Shown here in pieces: positions 22,841 to 35,600 of a DNA stretch of 64,000 nt. Source of the DNA: Setophaga petechia (Eukaryota > Chordata > Aves > Passeriformes > Parulidae); contig JANCRA010000039.1 of the NCBI GenBank assembly GCA_024362935.1, positions 4,589,040 to 4,653,039 on the forward strand, read 5' to 3'. Made by a program: the position numbers and the translations under genes. The notes beneath the pieces are model-generated. The model saw only the letters and a program-made list of their open reading frames with translations, was not told the origin of the DNA and did not search any database. Numbering within the stretch: the first letter of the stretch is position 1; every line of letters starts with the position of its first letter.

Positions 22841-25800
22841 CAGGCCCTGGGGACATCCCCAACACCCAGCAGACATCCTGGTACCCTGGTGGCATCCTTG
22901 GCACTGCCACACCTCCCTGTATCCTATGGGTACCTCCAGTGCCTGGCAGCCCCCCCAGCACCCTGTGGGCACCCCAGCACCTGCCCCTCAAACCCTGAGC
23001 ACAGAGACTCTGGGAGAGACCCAAGGAGGAAGGGCAGGGTTTGCTTTTCAGCAGCATCTCTACAGGGAGATAAGGGCTATCCTGGGTATCCCAGCACCTG
23101 CTGGGCATCTTGGCACCCTCTGGGTGTTCTGGCACCCTCCGGGCATTGTGACACACCCTCTGGGCAGCAGTAGCTCAGCAGGGAGATGCTGGTGATCTAA
23201 CCGAAGTGCCATAAGGTGGTTAGATCACAGGGACAGCTTGGTTCCAGGGAGGATGTTCTCCTGCAGAGTAAAGGCCATCCCTTCCCAAAACAGCCTTACC
23301 AGCAAGAATTGTCCCTAAACTGGGCAGGGAGGTTGCTCGCCATGTGCCACTTTGCACAAGTCCTGCGTGTTTTGCTGGGTGGTGTGGACTTGCAGAGGTG
23401 CCTTGTCAGGACCCAGGACATCCCTCTGGCTGTCCTGAGCAACCAAGACCCCTGCCAGGGGGCTCAGAGACCCTGGCACAGAGCCCAAAAATGCCTGTGG
23501 TTTTGATTATGACCCATGGAGCAAGTTACCAACCTTAGATGAAGATCTGCAAGCCATGACAAATTAGTAGAATGATAGTGAATTTATCAAAAGGTGAAAA
23601 AGTAGATTTTGGGGTTTTTGGAATGGGGGTTCAGGGGGCAAGATGGAGGGATCTGGGCATGCCCAGCCTTTCTCCTTCTTCTTGGCCTCCATCTTCTGCT
23701 GTGATGTTGGCACTTTGGGATTGTTTTAGAGTAGAAGCTCACTGTCTAACATAGGTGATAGGTATTGGGAAGTAATTGCAAATATTGTATATGTAGTTTT
23801 TAGTATAAAAAACACTGCCCCAGGGGCAGGCAGAGTGCCTGGACTGTCTTGCTGAACAGACCTCAGCAGGGCAGGAGAAAGAATTTTATAGATAAGGTAC
23901 AATAAACAACATTGAGACCGAGAAATGAAGAGTTCTGACTCCTTCTTCAAGCACCAGGCTGGGAAAAAGAGACTTTCTAACACATCTTGGGGTCACTCTG
24001 ACCAGCTAAAGAGAGCCCAACAGTGCCTCAGTGGACATCTGGGTAGTGATGTTAAACAGGAGATGCTCATTCTGACACCCAGGCACTGTGAAATCTGCAG
24101 GCCGTCAGTGCTGTGACAGCCAAGGCCCTGGGCTGTTGTGTCCTAAAAAAAGCAATCAGTCCTCCTTCAGTGGCACTTCCTGATGGAAGCCTATCAGAGC
24201 TCCAGCAGGGATCAGAGTGCAAAAGCACACCCAGCTAACGAGCAAACAGCCCTGACGTGTCCCCATTACAGTGCCCCTGCCGTGAGCCCGGGCAGGGCTA
24301 TAATGTGATTGTTTTCCTGGCTATTTGTGGCTACCTGAAACTCCACCACTGCTCTTCAGCACATAATAGCCCTGAAGAGGGACAGTTTCCATCTCCACAC
24401 ATGATTGTGCCCATTACTGTATCTATATTTTATTAGTGGCTGTTGCAATGCACATTAAGGAGATGATGAGGAGCTTTGCTGTGCTGGATAAAGCTCTGCT
24501 TTGAAACCTCGAGGAGACATGGCATCAGATTAAATGAAGCCAAAGGGCACCTTCTGCCTTTCTCAAAGGCTGGATTCTGCTTCCACAAAGGCACAGCTCT
24601 CCCTGGGTACAGAGGGAGAGGGGTTGGAACCTTGTCCACAGCTCCAGGCGGGCTGGATGAACGCCCTGGGGAGATGTGTCACGCTCCCCACTCCAGCACA
24701 ATGATGCTCACAGGGTGAAATCCTCATGCCAGAGGCACTCGTGCTCTAGAAGTTCTGAATGCTGCCTATCAACCCTACAGCTTGCCCACAGAGGTCAGGG
24801 CATGTGGATTCAGCTCTGTATTCCCAGGAGCACATCCCTGGAAACAGCTGCAATCCCACAGTGGCACTGAGTGGATATTTAAACTGCCTCTCCCTGTGGG
24901 CCATGTTGCTATTTAGCCACCCAATGGTCTCTTTTAGCTCTATTCTGTTTCTTATTCCTGGGGTTGAAGCCAAAACTGCTCCAGCAAGGAATCACATTAA
25001 CACTCTGCCTTTCTGATTAACAGGATGCTGTGGGGAGTGATTAAATGCTGGGGTGGAGGCTGGCTTGGCCTGGGAGCAGACAGGGGCTGGAGGGCTTCAG
25101 TCCCTGGTTTGGAGGCAGCACAGGGACAGTTTGTACCTCTCCATCCCTCTGAGCATCCTGCTGCCCTGCCACCCTCACCCAGGGCAGTGAGGAGCTGGGC
25201 AGAGCTCCCAGTGCACCCATCACTCACACTCTGCCTGCCCAGCCTCTTCTCAGCTGCTTCCCAGGAATTTAGGGCCATTTGCAAGATTGGAAAATCCCAA
25301 TCTTGAGGAGAGGCTTCCAGAATTTAGGAGGTGAGCACAGGCAGACCTTTATCATGGTTGCTTTTCCTAAGAGGAGAAACCTTGGAGGGTGGACTGAAAG
25401 CCAGCTGGATAATCCAGCCAAGGCAGAGCAGTCTGGGAGGGAGAGGGCAAGAGGGAACACACTGCTGTGCTGCTCCTGGGGTCTTTTCTGCAAGAGAACA
25501 AATTAGGCTGAGGATTTCAGGCTTTTTTTTGATATTCAAGCCAGTGCTGCACAGGCAGGAAGGTCTAGAGAGGGAAGAGGCAGGATGTGCTGTGGTAAAA
25601 GATAGCCAGTGAAGGCTATTTTGGATTCCTTTAGTCCTTTGCCTGCCAGAGCAGCAGGACCTGCTCAAAAAAACTTTTCTGTTTACAAAATCTCTGCAGA
25701 CAGAGGGGAAAAATCCTTCGAGTCAATGAAGCCAAATATTCTGCTCATTTGCACACCCTAATGAGGGCTTCTAGGAGCCATGAAAAGCAAGACCAGGCTT

Positions 25801-25957
25801 TGATGTCAGCTGGAGAGCAGCTCCCAGCATCGAGCAGTGCCCAGTGCCAGGATGGGCCCCCGGCCGTGCCCAGGCAGAGGGGTCTGTGAGCAGCACAGCC
25901 CCATCACAGGGGAGCAGGGGGTGATGGAGGGCAGCCCCCAGCGACTGAGAACTGGGG

Positions 25958-26582
25958 GATGGTGCAGTGCAGGGTCCCCCCATCCCTGGGGCTCAGGGAC
26001 AATGCAGTGCAGCCCCCCCCGTCCCTGGGGATGAGGGACAATGCAGTGCAGCCCCCCCGTCCCTGGGGATGAGGGACAATGCAATGCAGGATCCCCCCAT
26101 CTCCGGGGACCAGGGGGTGATGCAGTGCAGGTTCCTCCATCCCTGGGGACGATGCAATGGAGCCTCCTTCCCAAATCCCTGGGATTCGTGCAATGGTGCA
26201 GCAGAGCCCCCCATCCCCGGGGATCAGAGGACGATGCAGTGCAGCCCCCCATCCCTGGGGATGATGATGCAATCCCCCCCATCCTTGGGGATAATGCAGA
26301 GCAGCCCCACACTCCTGGGGGTCAGAAGAGGATGCAGTGCAGCCCTCTCATCACAAGGGATCAGAGAACGATGCAGTGTAGCCCCCCCATCCCTGGGGAT
26401 CTGAGGGTGATGCAGCGCAGCCCCCTATCCCTGGGGATGATGATGCAGTGCCCCTTAATCCTCGGGGATGATGCAGAGCAGCCCCACACCCCTGGGGGTC
26501 AGAGGAGGATGCAGCCCCCCATCCCTGGGGGCGATGATGCAATCCCCCATTCCCGGGGATCAGCAGACGATGCAGCCCCCCC
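25958..26582 (+). repeat. Degenerate minisatellite ending at the UBE2O CpG island
   Basis: About a dozen or more units of roughly 35-55 bp with core gatgcagtgcagcccccc and atccctggggat. It ends where the GC-box promoter of UBE2O begins. Long frames on both strands are repeat by-products. Confidence 0.9.
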
Positions 26583-26584
26583 GC

Positions 26585-26828
26585 CCCGGGGCCGGTAACG
26601 CCGCGCAGCCCCCAGTCCCGCCCCGGCCCCGCCCCCAGGCCCGCCCCCAGGCCCGGCCCCGCCCGGCCCCGCCCCCGGCCCGGTCCCGCCCCGCCCTCCC
26701 GCCCCTGTGGGCGTGGCGTGTGGTCGCTGTGGGCGTGTCCTCCCCTGGCCCCGCCCCTGGGCCGTTACTTGCCGTCCCTCCCCTGCCCTCCCCCTCCTGC
26801 CGGCCGCGCGCTCCCGCTCACCGGCGCC
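26585..26828 (+). promoter_or_regulatory. UBE2O: UBE2O CpG-island promoter and 5' leader
   Basis: A run of GC boxes (ccccgccccc repeated, 26615-26760) and gggcgtgg/gggcgtgtcc KLF/SP1-type sites, no TATA box, then a pyrimidine-rich leader ending GCGCCATGG. Typical of a housekeeping gene. The start site probably lies between about 26700 and 26800. Confidence 0.75.
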
Positions 26829-27203
26829 ATGGCGGAACAGCCCGAGGAGGGGGCACCGGCACCGCCGGCACCGGCACCCCCGGCTCCCCCCGCCGCGCTG
26901 CCCCTCTCCGCCCCGCCGGGCGGCTCCCAGCGCCTCCTGTTCTCCCACGACCTGGTGTCGGGCCGCTACCGCGGCTCCGTGCGCTTCGGCCTGGTGCGCC
27001 TCATCCACGGCGAGGACTCGGAGGAGGACTCTGAGGAGGGCGGGCGCGGGGCCGCGGCCGGCGGCGCCGCCAGCTCGGGCGGCTCCGAGTCGGGAGGCCC
27101 CGGGGCCGGCGGGGAGGAGGGCCGCGCCAGCCCGCTGCGGCGGGGCTACGTGCGGGTGCAGTGGTACCCGGAGGGCATCAAGCAGCACGTCAAGGAGACC
27201 AAG
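26829..27203 (+). CDS. UBE2O: UBE2O first exon (E2/E3 hybrid ubiquitin-conjugating enzyme), residues 1-125
   Basis: UBE2O is a very large (about 1,290-residue) E2 with E3 activity that ubiquitinates orphan ribosomal proteins and other clients, notably during red-cell maturation. The ATG has a good context (GCCATGG). After an Ala/Pro-rich start come GSQRLLFSHDLVSGRYRGSV and FGLVRLIHGEDS, an acidic and Gly/Ser-rich linker, then RRGYVRVQWYPEGIKQHVKE and TK at donor GTAACC (27204). This is the first conserved region of the family (SH3-like fold). The UBC catalytic domain is far downstream, outside the window. Divergent from AANAT. Confidence 0.96.
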
Positions 27204-29581
27204 GTAACCGGGGCGGGGGGCGGCCCGCGGCCTGCACGGGCACGGGTCCCTCCCTGGGGGGCTGGCGCCGGTTGCACGACCGGGGCGCCGCCTTGGAGGC
27301 CTCCCGGGGCAGGGCCTGCACGGCCTGCGGGGCTGCGGGGTCGGTGCGTTGGAGGCTCCCGAGGCGGAGGTTGCTGCCCCGTTTCCCCCGTGACGCCCGC
27401 CCGTGCGGCGAGCAGCGGGAGCGGGGAAGGGGACGGTGCTCTCCGGAGTGTGAAATCCCCTTCCCTCCCTTCATCACGCTCCCTCTGGCAGCCCAGCATG
27501 GATGCTGCCGCTGCCTTGCGCTGATGGCAGAGCACGGCTGACTGCTCTGTGAGGCGCTGGGGCTTGCTGGCATGAGGAGAAGCGGGCCTGTGAAGGTGAT
27601 TTGAGCGAACTTCCAGTCAGCTCTTACTTCTGGAGTTGTAGGCCAGTGTCTCAGCCTTTATTGAACAGTGTCGTCACCGCCTGTTCTAGGGGAGTCAGCA
27701 GTTGAGCAGGGAAACCACCCCTGGATAAAGATTCCAGCAGGAAGCCAACACGGTTTGGATCTGCCCTTGTTTACGTGAGCATTTACCCCTTGCTAATGAG
27801 TTGCACGTAAATCTGTGGCATCTTAATTATATCTGACGAGCCGCAAGGTGTAGGTCTGCCTTGGAATATTCCCACTTCCCAAAGTTGGTGTGGCCTGGGG
27901 TTTTAGCCCAGGCTGACTGACAGTTCAGAGACAAAAGCGGGCGAGGGGGGCACTGTGATAGAGCACAAAGGGGCTGCCAGGGATGGGCGTTGCACTGAGC
28001 TGAGCGGGTGCCTGCACTGTCCCTGCAGGCTCCCCCTGCTCCTCTGGGCTGCCAGTGGAAAGCAGGAGGCTTCTGGAGAACCCTCTGCTTTGCTGGCCCA
28101 GAAACAGCCCCACACCTGCAGGAGAGAGGGGAGACTGAGAGGAAGAAAGGTGTGTTGCAGTCTTAAAGGCATCGCTAGGATTGCCAGTGCTACAGAATGA
28201 GCTAAATTTAGGTGGTAGTGTCATTAGACACGTGACTGCTTGGAGATAAGGAAAACGAAAACAGGTATTCTGAAAAGATACTGCCATGTTATGTATTTCT
28301 ACCTTAAAAAGAAACCCACCTCTTTTCTCTAGAAAAACTCCATAATTCAGTCACTGCAACCTTCCAGTAAAATCTTCATGTGTTGTTGCAGCAAAAATTT
28401 GTCCCAAGTTGAGTTTGGTTTTCAGCATCTAAACAAAGCCATCTCCATTTGGGTGAGTAAACATGGATTTAGTTGGTGCTGCTGGGTTCCTAAATCCAGA
28501 TGTATTAGCTCTGACTTCAGTCACTTGCTAACTGCACCCATTGCAGTGTTAGAAAAAGCTGGACTGAGGAGGATCAGAAATCAAAGACACTTATGTAAAT
28601 AAACAGTCTGTCTGTTTTCCCTTTTAGTGCTGCTGCCCTGGTGTAGGTGCCTTTACCACTCGGGTAATGGACCCTGGGGAGAAGTTTCCTGAGTGCTAGA
28701 GAAATTTAGGTGTACTTCTATTGATTTTTTTCTTTTTTCTGGAAAGCTGCCCACTAATCAAATTGAGAGGCATTGTGTACAGTCTGCACTGCAGTTTGGG
28801 GTTGCTGAAAACAAACCTGACGCCACTGGAAACATGCAGTGGGACTGCTCATGGTTTCGTGGTTATAATTGGGTTTTTCAGCTGTCTGCTGACCCATCCT
28901 CTTTTGGGTTCCACTGATGTGTGAGAACCAGCCAGGTAAGCCTGACAAGCTTGTCATTGTCCCTGCTGGTACAAACCATAGGCATTATATGGTTATCCTG
29001 GGTCTAAAGTTTGTTGGCTTTTTGGTGCTGTTGCCTACAGGTACATCTTTTGGCTGTTCCTGATTCTGTAGCATTTTTGGCTTTGAGGGTCTTGTTTGAT
29101 GTCACTAAAACATTAACCTGTCCAGGTGACAGCTCAGCCCTGGGCTCCAGAGGATGCTTGTTGCACTCTTCTATTTCCCCTAAATCTGAAAAGGGCAGAG
29201 GGTAAAGGTGCTCTTGGGGCCAGGGCTTCTGTGCCTATTTAGTATATCAGGTCCTGATTGCACACAGAAGGCTGTCTGTCTGTCTGCCTCCTGTTTGTCA
29301 GGTGCTTCAGGATCTGGGGATCCTGGTGTGTGTTTTGGATAGAGTGAGTGTTGTAACCAAGGGAGAAATAAAGCTGTTGGAAATTTTGACCCAAGTGAAA
29401 CAGCACCTTTGGCTTCCAGTGCAAAGGTCAAAAAGCAGTGCAAAGGTCAAAAGTACCTAATTAATAATCCTTGAGCTTTCCTGTCTTTTCTTGGACAGTT
29501 GGGGGTTTTTTCTTGGACAGTAATTTTTGCTGTTCTGGAAGTTCAACACTTGCTGTTGCTCTTTCAAGTGGCAGAAGATCT

Positions 29582-29606
29582 TTTAAGTGGCAGAATGCCA
29601 CTTAAA
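29582..29606. repeat. Short perfect hairpin in UBE2O intron 1
   Basis: Arms 29582-29592 (TTTAAGTGGCA) and 29596-29606 are exact reverse complements with a 3-nt loop. aagtggcaga also occurs just upstream, so it may have arisen from a local duplication. Confidence 0.7.
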
Positions 29607-32600
29607 CCCAGGCACACAATTACTGATATTAATCAATAATAGAAACTTTCTCTTGAGATCAAGCTTAGCAGTTGGTGCAAAGCTGCACCAGCTCCTCCAA
29701 GAATTGTGCATGTGAGCACATTCCTGCCTTTGGTTCCCCTGTTGATAGTCACTAGCAGCACAACAATGATGAGAATAAAAACAGCCAGGATTTCTTTCTC
29801 TCTAGCTTCAAGTGCTCCTTTCCTAGTCTCCTTGGCCATATCACCCATTTAAGACACTGGGAAATCACTGTTGCTGAGTATTGTAAAACCTAAACAGACC
29901 TGGAAGGACAAAGCTTCCCTTGCCAAAAATATTTGCCATCCATGTCTTGTCTGACCCAACAAATCTGCAGAGCAGTTCCTCTGGCTGGCTAAAGCCATAT
30001 CTCTGGAGGTAATTTGGAAGGCAGGTTTGGAAGTACTATGAACTGCTGTGAACACCTGATGCTTTTATTAATAAATTATCAGGAATTCTTGGGACCCAGC
30101 TGAATTTTAATTTCAGGATCTCTCCAGTGCAGTTCAGCATTCCTGCTGCACACTTGAGCTGCCTTTGGGAACCTTGTGGGAATGCTTGAACATACGAGGT
30201 GTTAGTCAGGCTCTGGGGACTTTAAAATACTGCTGCCCTTGCTCCTGCCTCTCCCCTGAAAGCCTCAGAGCTCTCTGTGACCTTTCATTTTCACAGAGCC
30301 TAGGCAAGGCAGATGGGCCTCTTGTGCAGCTGGGGAAATGGAAAGTGCAGGTGTTGTGTTTCAGCACCTTATCTGAAGGCCTTCAGCCAGCCAGGCCTCC
30401 CGAGTTCCCTGGGCCTGCCTCTGGGAGTGAGGGCTTGGTGTGATGCTGTGATACCCTGGCAGTGCTGGGTGATGTGTAGGGACCATTGCAGGACCCCAGG
30501 TTTGCTCTAAGAGTCCAGGTGCAATTTTAAAAAAGTTTTTCACAGCCTTTTTTGTAAGATCCAGAATATGATTTTGTTTGGAGGGCTCTCTTACCTCATT
30601 CAGCTTTGCTTTGGAAACTGATCCAAATTATCAGGACTCCTCAGACATAAGCTGGTGGCTGATAAACTCATTACCTGGAAATTATCTGATGTTATCTCCA
30701 AAAGGCTCTCCATGAATTCAGCTCTGCTTCATCCTACACAGACCTTCTGTTCTTTTCTACCCTTTGCTCCTGTGATTTCCTGACCTCAGATATTGGGTCA
30801 TGGATCTCATACAAGGTTACAGGAGGAGTTTCTGAAGATCCTCAAGGCTGTGTTTTCCCTCTGTCCATTCAGAGCCACTCTGAGCCCTCACTGCTGGGAT
30901 CCCAGCCCACCAGCATGGGCCCTTCAGATGTTAATCCTGGCTAGTGACTCTGCAACTTATTTACAACTGAGGCATGAGAACAGCCTTAAAAATCTTCCAT
31001 CTTCAAACCTGGTGAGGTGTTGGCCATCTGGAAGTGCAGTGGTGCAGTGAGCAAGTGAGAAGAGACAGCAGGATCCTCTTTGGGGCTGTGAGGAAGTGCT
31101 GGCCATAAAGCCAAACTCTGGTTTTGTTGCAGCACACAAATCCCATGCCCATAAACTATTAACAGCAGGTTTTACTGCGTGAGGAAGCTGTATCTAACCC
31201 TCTTCTTGCATCTGACATTTCAGTTAGTCTCCCAGGGGGGTTCTTTGAAACCACCTGATGTTTGTAGCTGTTAAGAGACAGAAGAGAAAAGGCTTACTGG
31301 AATTTTTGCAGTTCTGCATAATATAGAACCAATTAATGTGTGACCTTTCCATCCTGTGGGTATCCATTGCAAGGTTAGGTACCCTTGGGTCAATTCCCCA
31401 TTTTACTTTGATTTGTTTGGCTCTTGTGATATAGACTTGGGGATCATCATTAATATTTTACTGCAAAAGTGGAATCCGGCACAATTCACAGTGTGGAAGT
31501 CTCAGGAGTACTAAATATTGTACATTGTTACTGCTTTGTGTTCTGTGTGCAGAGTGAATTGGTAATTCAGGAGTTGAAAGTGGCCATTTGGGCTAAGCCA
31601 TTTATTATAATTATTCCAAATGTAGACAGGAGTGTTATTTTTAAAATGAGCGAAGCCTGTCCTCAAGCAAGCAGTGTTGGTGATGTGCTCTCTTCCAAGG
31701 TGTGCTCCCTTTCAGTGTGCTGCTGTAGCTTAAAAAAACCCCAAACTAAATTAGTAATGCTTTTAGGACTAGTAAACAAACTAATGTGCACTAAAAGCTT
31801 TGGAAGGAATCAATCGATGCCCGTGACAGGCTCTGAAGTACCTGTGTGGCTGAGACATTTTGCTGCAGCTTTCTCATACAAATTTATTTGCTGATGCGAT
31901 GCAGCTCCAGTGCAGACTTTGGCAAAAAAAGGGGACTTTAGGCAATTTTATAAGTTTCTTTTTTGGCTGAAGATTCTTTATTGAAGTTAAATAGCAGCAG
32001 CTTTGACAAATGGTTTTTGGGACAAGGTCTTGCTTGCCTATGGCAGCTGTCCTTAGCTCCTCTCCTCTCTTTAAAGGAAAGGCATTATTTTTAATGTTCA
32101 ACATCTGTGTTGGTGTGGGAAATAATTGGTGTTTGGAAAGCTAAAAGCCTCTTCTCCTTTGACTGTTTAATTGCTTGGGGGATTTCAAAGGCTCAGAAGG
32201 TGATGACACCTTCCTAAATGCTACTTAGGAAAAACCTGCCTCATTTGTTCCATTCTGCTGTTACCTCCCACCATGTGCAGGGTCTTTGCCCAAAGGGACC
32301 TGTGTTTAGGTCATCCTGAGTACAGGAGCTGATCATTTGAGCTGAAATCCTTGTGCTTCCTTTTGAGGTGGGCAGTCCTGACTTTCCTGGAACTGAGATG
32401 TGAGATGATGGCTCAGCTTCTGCGTTTTACATAGTGCTCCAGAGTACCTGACCTGTAACTCAGCTCAGGCTCCACCTTAGCTGATGTGTCCCATTCCTGA
32501 GATCTTTAGACCTGTGGCAAGGTATGAGAATGCTGACTCTAGGGGAGAAAACCCATGGTAATGTTTGGGCTTTCTTCCATTTGCTTTTAAGCTGCTAAAT

Positions 32601-35600
32601 AGAAATGTGCATGTTTATGTCTGAATCAAAAATATTCTGCTAACTTGAATTTGTGAAGCTAAGCAAAAGTGAGTTTCTCTTAATGACAATATCCTGGAAC
32701 TGGGAATAGGGTTTTTTTTTCTGAATGTTAAATGTTTCTGTGAAGGGAGCAGGAAACTTTGAGGGGTAATGGTTGTTAGGGGTGATTTAAAACATCAAAT
32801 ATTATGAATAGCAGTTTTGACAGTAAAGATGCTGGGGATTGCTGGTTACTGTAATAGCTGCAGCACTTTCAGATGTGCCTGAGTTTCAAGTTGACAGGTG
32901 TCTTTTTAGCTGTAATGCTGTTTCTGGTCTGTGCTGACTGAATTTCAGAAGATCCTGTGCCTGTGGTGGTGCAGAGTACACACAGCCCAGCTTGGTGCAG
33001 TTGGAGACTCATAGACTTGGATGCATTTCTGGATAGAAAGCATCTCTTCCTGTGCATTTCAGGATTGTTGTTACCTCCCATGTGTGTCTGACTGCACATC
33101 TGGCCAAAAGAAAGGGCTGGAGTCATGTTTCTGCATGTTTGGGAGCACTTGGACCAGGCCATGGAGGAGACACAGGAGGAAATTGTGAACATTTATTGGT
33201 CTCAAATCTTCACATGTGGTGTAGATGGAAACAAATATGGTGATGCTGGATGTTGATTTGATAACTGTGTTGGATATATGTGTGTGCAGGAGTGGTAAGG
33301 GGAAGGACAGGTGATGTTATCTTTGTTTTCTGCCCTTAATTGTATTAGGATTTAGAGCAACTTAAAGGAGAGATCCAGTAAGTACCTGCAGATGGAATTT
33401 CTTCCTCTCACAGAATGACCTGTAGGTCAAGACCAAAACCATGGGTTGAGAGTGGACAGATTTGAAGACTAAGAAACCTGTACCTCTGTACATGTTTTGG
33501 ATTGCTTTTTAAAGAAGTGGCATCACTTTTATGCTTTGCTCAGCCCTCTCCATCAGTCAGGTGCAGGCTGTACCAGGGAAGCTCTGACTGCAGGGAGCTG
33601 CAGTTCAGTTCAGGTTACTGGGAAGACTTTAGCTAAATAGCATTGATGCTTCTGTGCTGTGAGATAGGAGTGTGGACCTGCTGACCTGCTGGTCTGAAAT
33701 TTAACAAATGAATAGTTCATGTGTGGAAGTGGTGTCTTAGACCAGTATCTTGAAGAGCCTCTGTAGTTTTGGTGGATTTTTGGGTTTGCTTGCTGTGTTA
33801 GCTGCTGCCATACAGGTTGCTTGGATATACAAGGTGGAAGCCAAGATAGAAAATGCTTTTTGTGCACATATGCTGAGATCTTGAAAGTGGGGACACATCA
33901 AGCTACACCATAAATAATCTGTCCAGTTTTTCAAAGAGTTTGAACAACCAGCTCCTGATGATGTATGTTGGATGCTCTGGGTAGGTAGGCTTCTTTGAGA
34001 TTGCAGAGCTGGTTTTTTCCATGCTTTTGCCATTGTGTTTAAAATCATGACTTCTATTTCTTTCCTCAACAGCTGGTGCTGCTGCTCTGTGTGTGAAAGA
34101 ATGGGCAGTGTGGAGGCTGTGGGCAGGAGGTGACACCAAGGACTGGCAGCAGAGCAGGCCAGGAGAGGACAGGAGCCCTTGGTGTTTTACTGTAGCTTCC
34201 AGGCCAGGAAAAATTAAATTCACAGGAGTACATTAGGAACAAGGAAACCATGCTCAGCTTGCATTTGCAGTGGTATCACTTCACAGCCTCTGGTTACAGC
34301 CTCTTGAGTTGAAGAGAAACTGCACAGCCATAGCCTTGGTCCATTAAGCAGGATTGGTTTTGTGCAATGAAACTGCAGCAGTGGTACCGTGTGGTTCTGT
34401 ATTCAGCACACATCAGACACAGTCTCAGTGGTTTGCTCTTATGCTGCCTGTAAAACCTTTAGCTTTTCTGCTTGTGAGGGGTTTGGATGCAGACAAGTGA
34501 AGAGGGCTGTTTAATCACCAGCTGAAAAGATGAGGAGCTTAAGGCTTTTAACTATTTTTCTTAGCCTGGAGCTGGGAGTTCTGGTACCTTATTCCTGTGG
34601 AAGTGACTGGGTACAGTTGTCATTTGTCAGTGGATGATGAATCTTCTGCTTAGTAAAATACACTAATAGGGTGAGCTGGAATTAGTTCCATCATGGCTGA
34701 TTTATTTTTTACCTACTTTTGAAAGGATAGAACTTCTTTGAGAATAAAAGAACTTTACGTATGAATCATTTGGGTGTAAGAAACGGTGCTGCTTTTCTGC
34801 TGATAAAGGATACTTAGCAAATAAGTAGCACTTTTCATCTTCAAAGCATTTCCTGGGCTCTGATGTGGCAGTGGGTGTTGGAAAGGTGACAGAATCTCTC
34901 CCCTTAGGTGACTCTGGGTAAGACAGGCAGCATTAGTGCTGGCTGGTGGTGTTTTCCTGGTGTGTGCTCAGTTCTTTCTCTGTTTGACCAATTCCAGGGC
35001 TCAAGAGCATGACCTGGCTGCTCAGTGGAAAAACTTTTTGACATTCCTCAGAGCAGTTAGATCTGTCTGGGAAAATTACTTTCAGGCAGAGCTACAATAC
35101 ATTGGTTATTTGGTCGGTGTGTGAAATTGAATGTTTGGGGACTCCCCACTTGGCACTGAGTAACTCAAGTTTGATTTGGTTTCACTTATGTGAGGAGCTA
35201 AACTGAGTAACCCAGTATTTTAAAAGTTACTTTAGGGGGAAATCTAGTGAGCTGGGGGTTTTGCAAGGCTGCATGAAAAGTGTAGTCAGTGAGGAACAGC
35301 CAAGATTAACTCTTAAGTTAGTTCATAGTGGTGTTTCTAGAATCAAGTGAGTGTTTCAGAGCTCTTGGCTCAAGATCTGCTGTTAGAGAAGTGGTCCTGG
35401 ATCTCAGTCCTTGGTGAAATTGTTGGCAGCAGCTGTGCAGAAACATTTGGAGCTTGAGTAGTGCTGATCACCCAGGAGCCTTTGTATTTTCATTTTCCTC
35501 ATGGCACTAAAATGTCTGTTCTGCTTTACCTGCTGCTGGACAGGGGTTGGGGGTGTCAGAGTGTGAGGGGCTCTGCCCTTCCCAAGTGCCCAGTGCTGCC

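Noticed and set aside
22611..23156. Minus-strand frame of 181 codons across the orphan CpG island
   Set aside because: Composition-driven Gly/Pro/Arg/Ala sequence with no recognisable domain; kept only as a CpG island.
25806..26598. Overlapping frames of 122-185 codons on both strands upstream of UBE2O
   Set aside because: They follow the minisatellite units on both strands and end at the CpG island; not genes.
26499..27188. Minus-strand frame of 229 codons opposite UBE2O exon 1
   Set aside because: Shadow of a GC-rich coding exon plus promoter; the plus-strand exon has the conserved UBE2O sequence and a splice donor.
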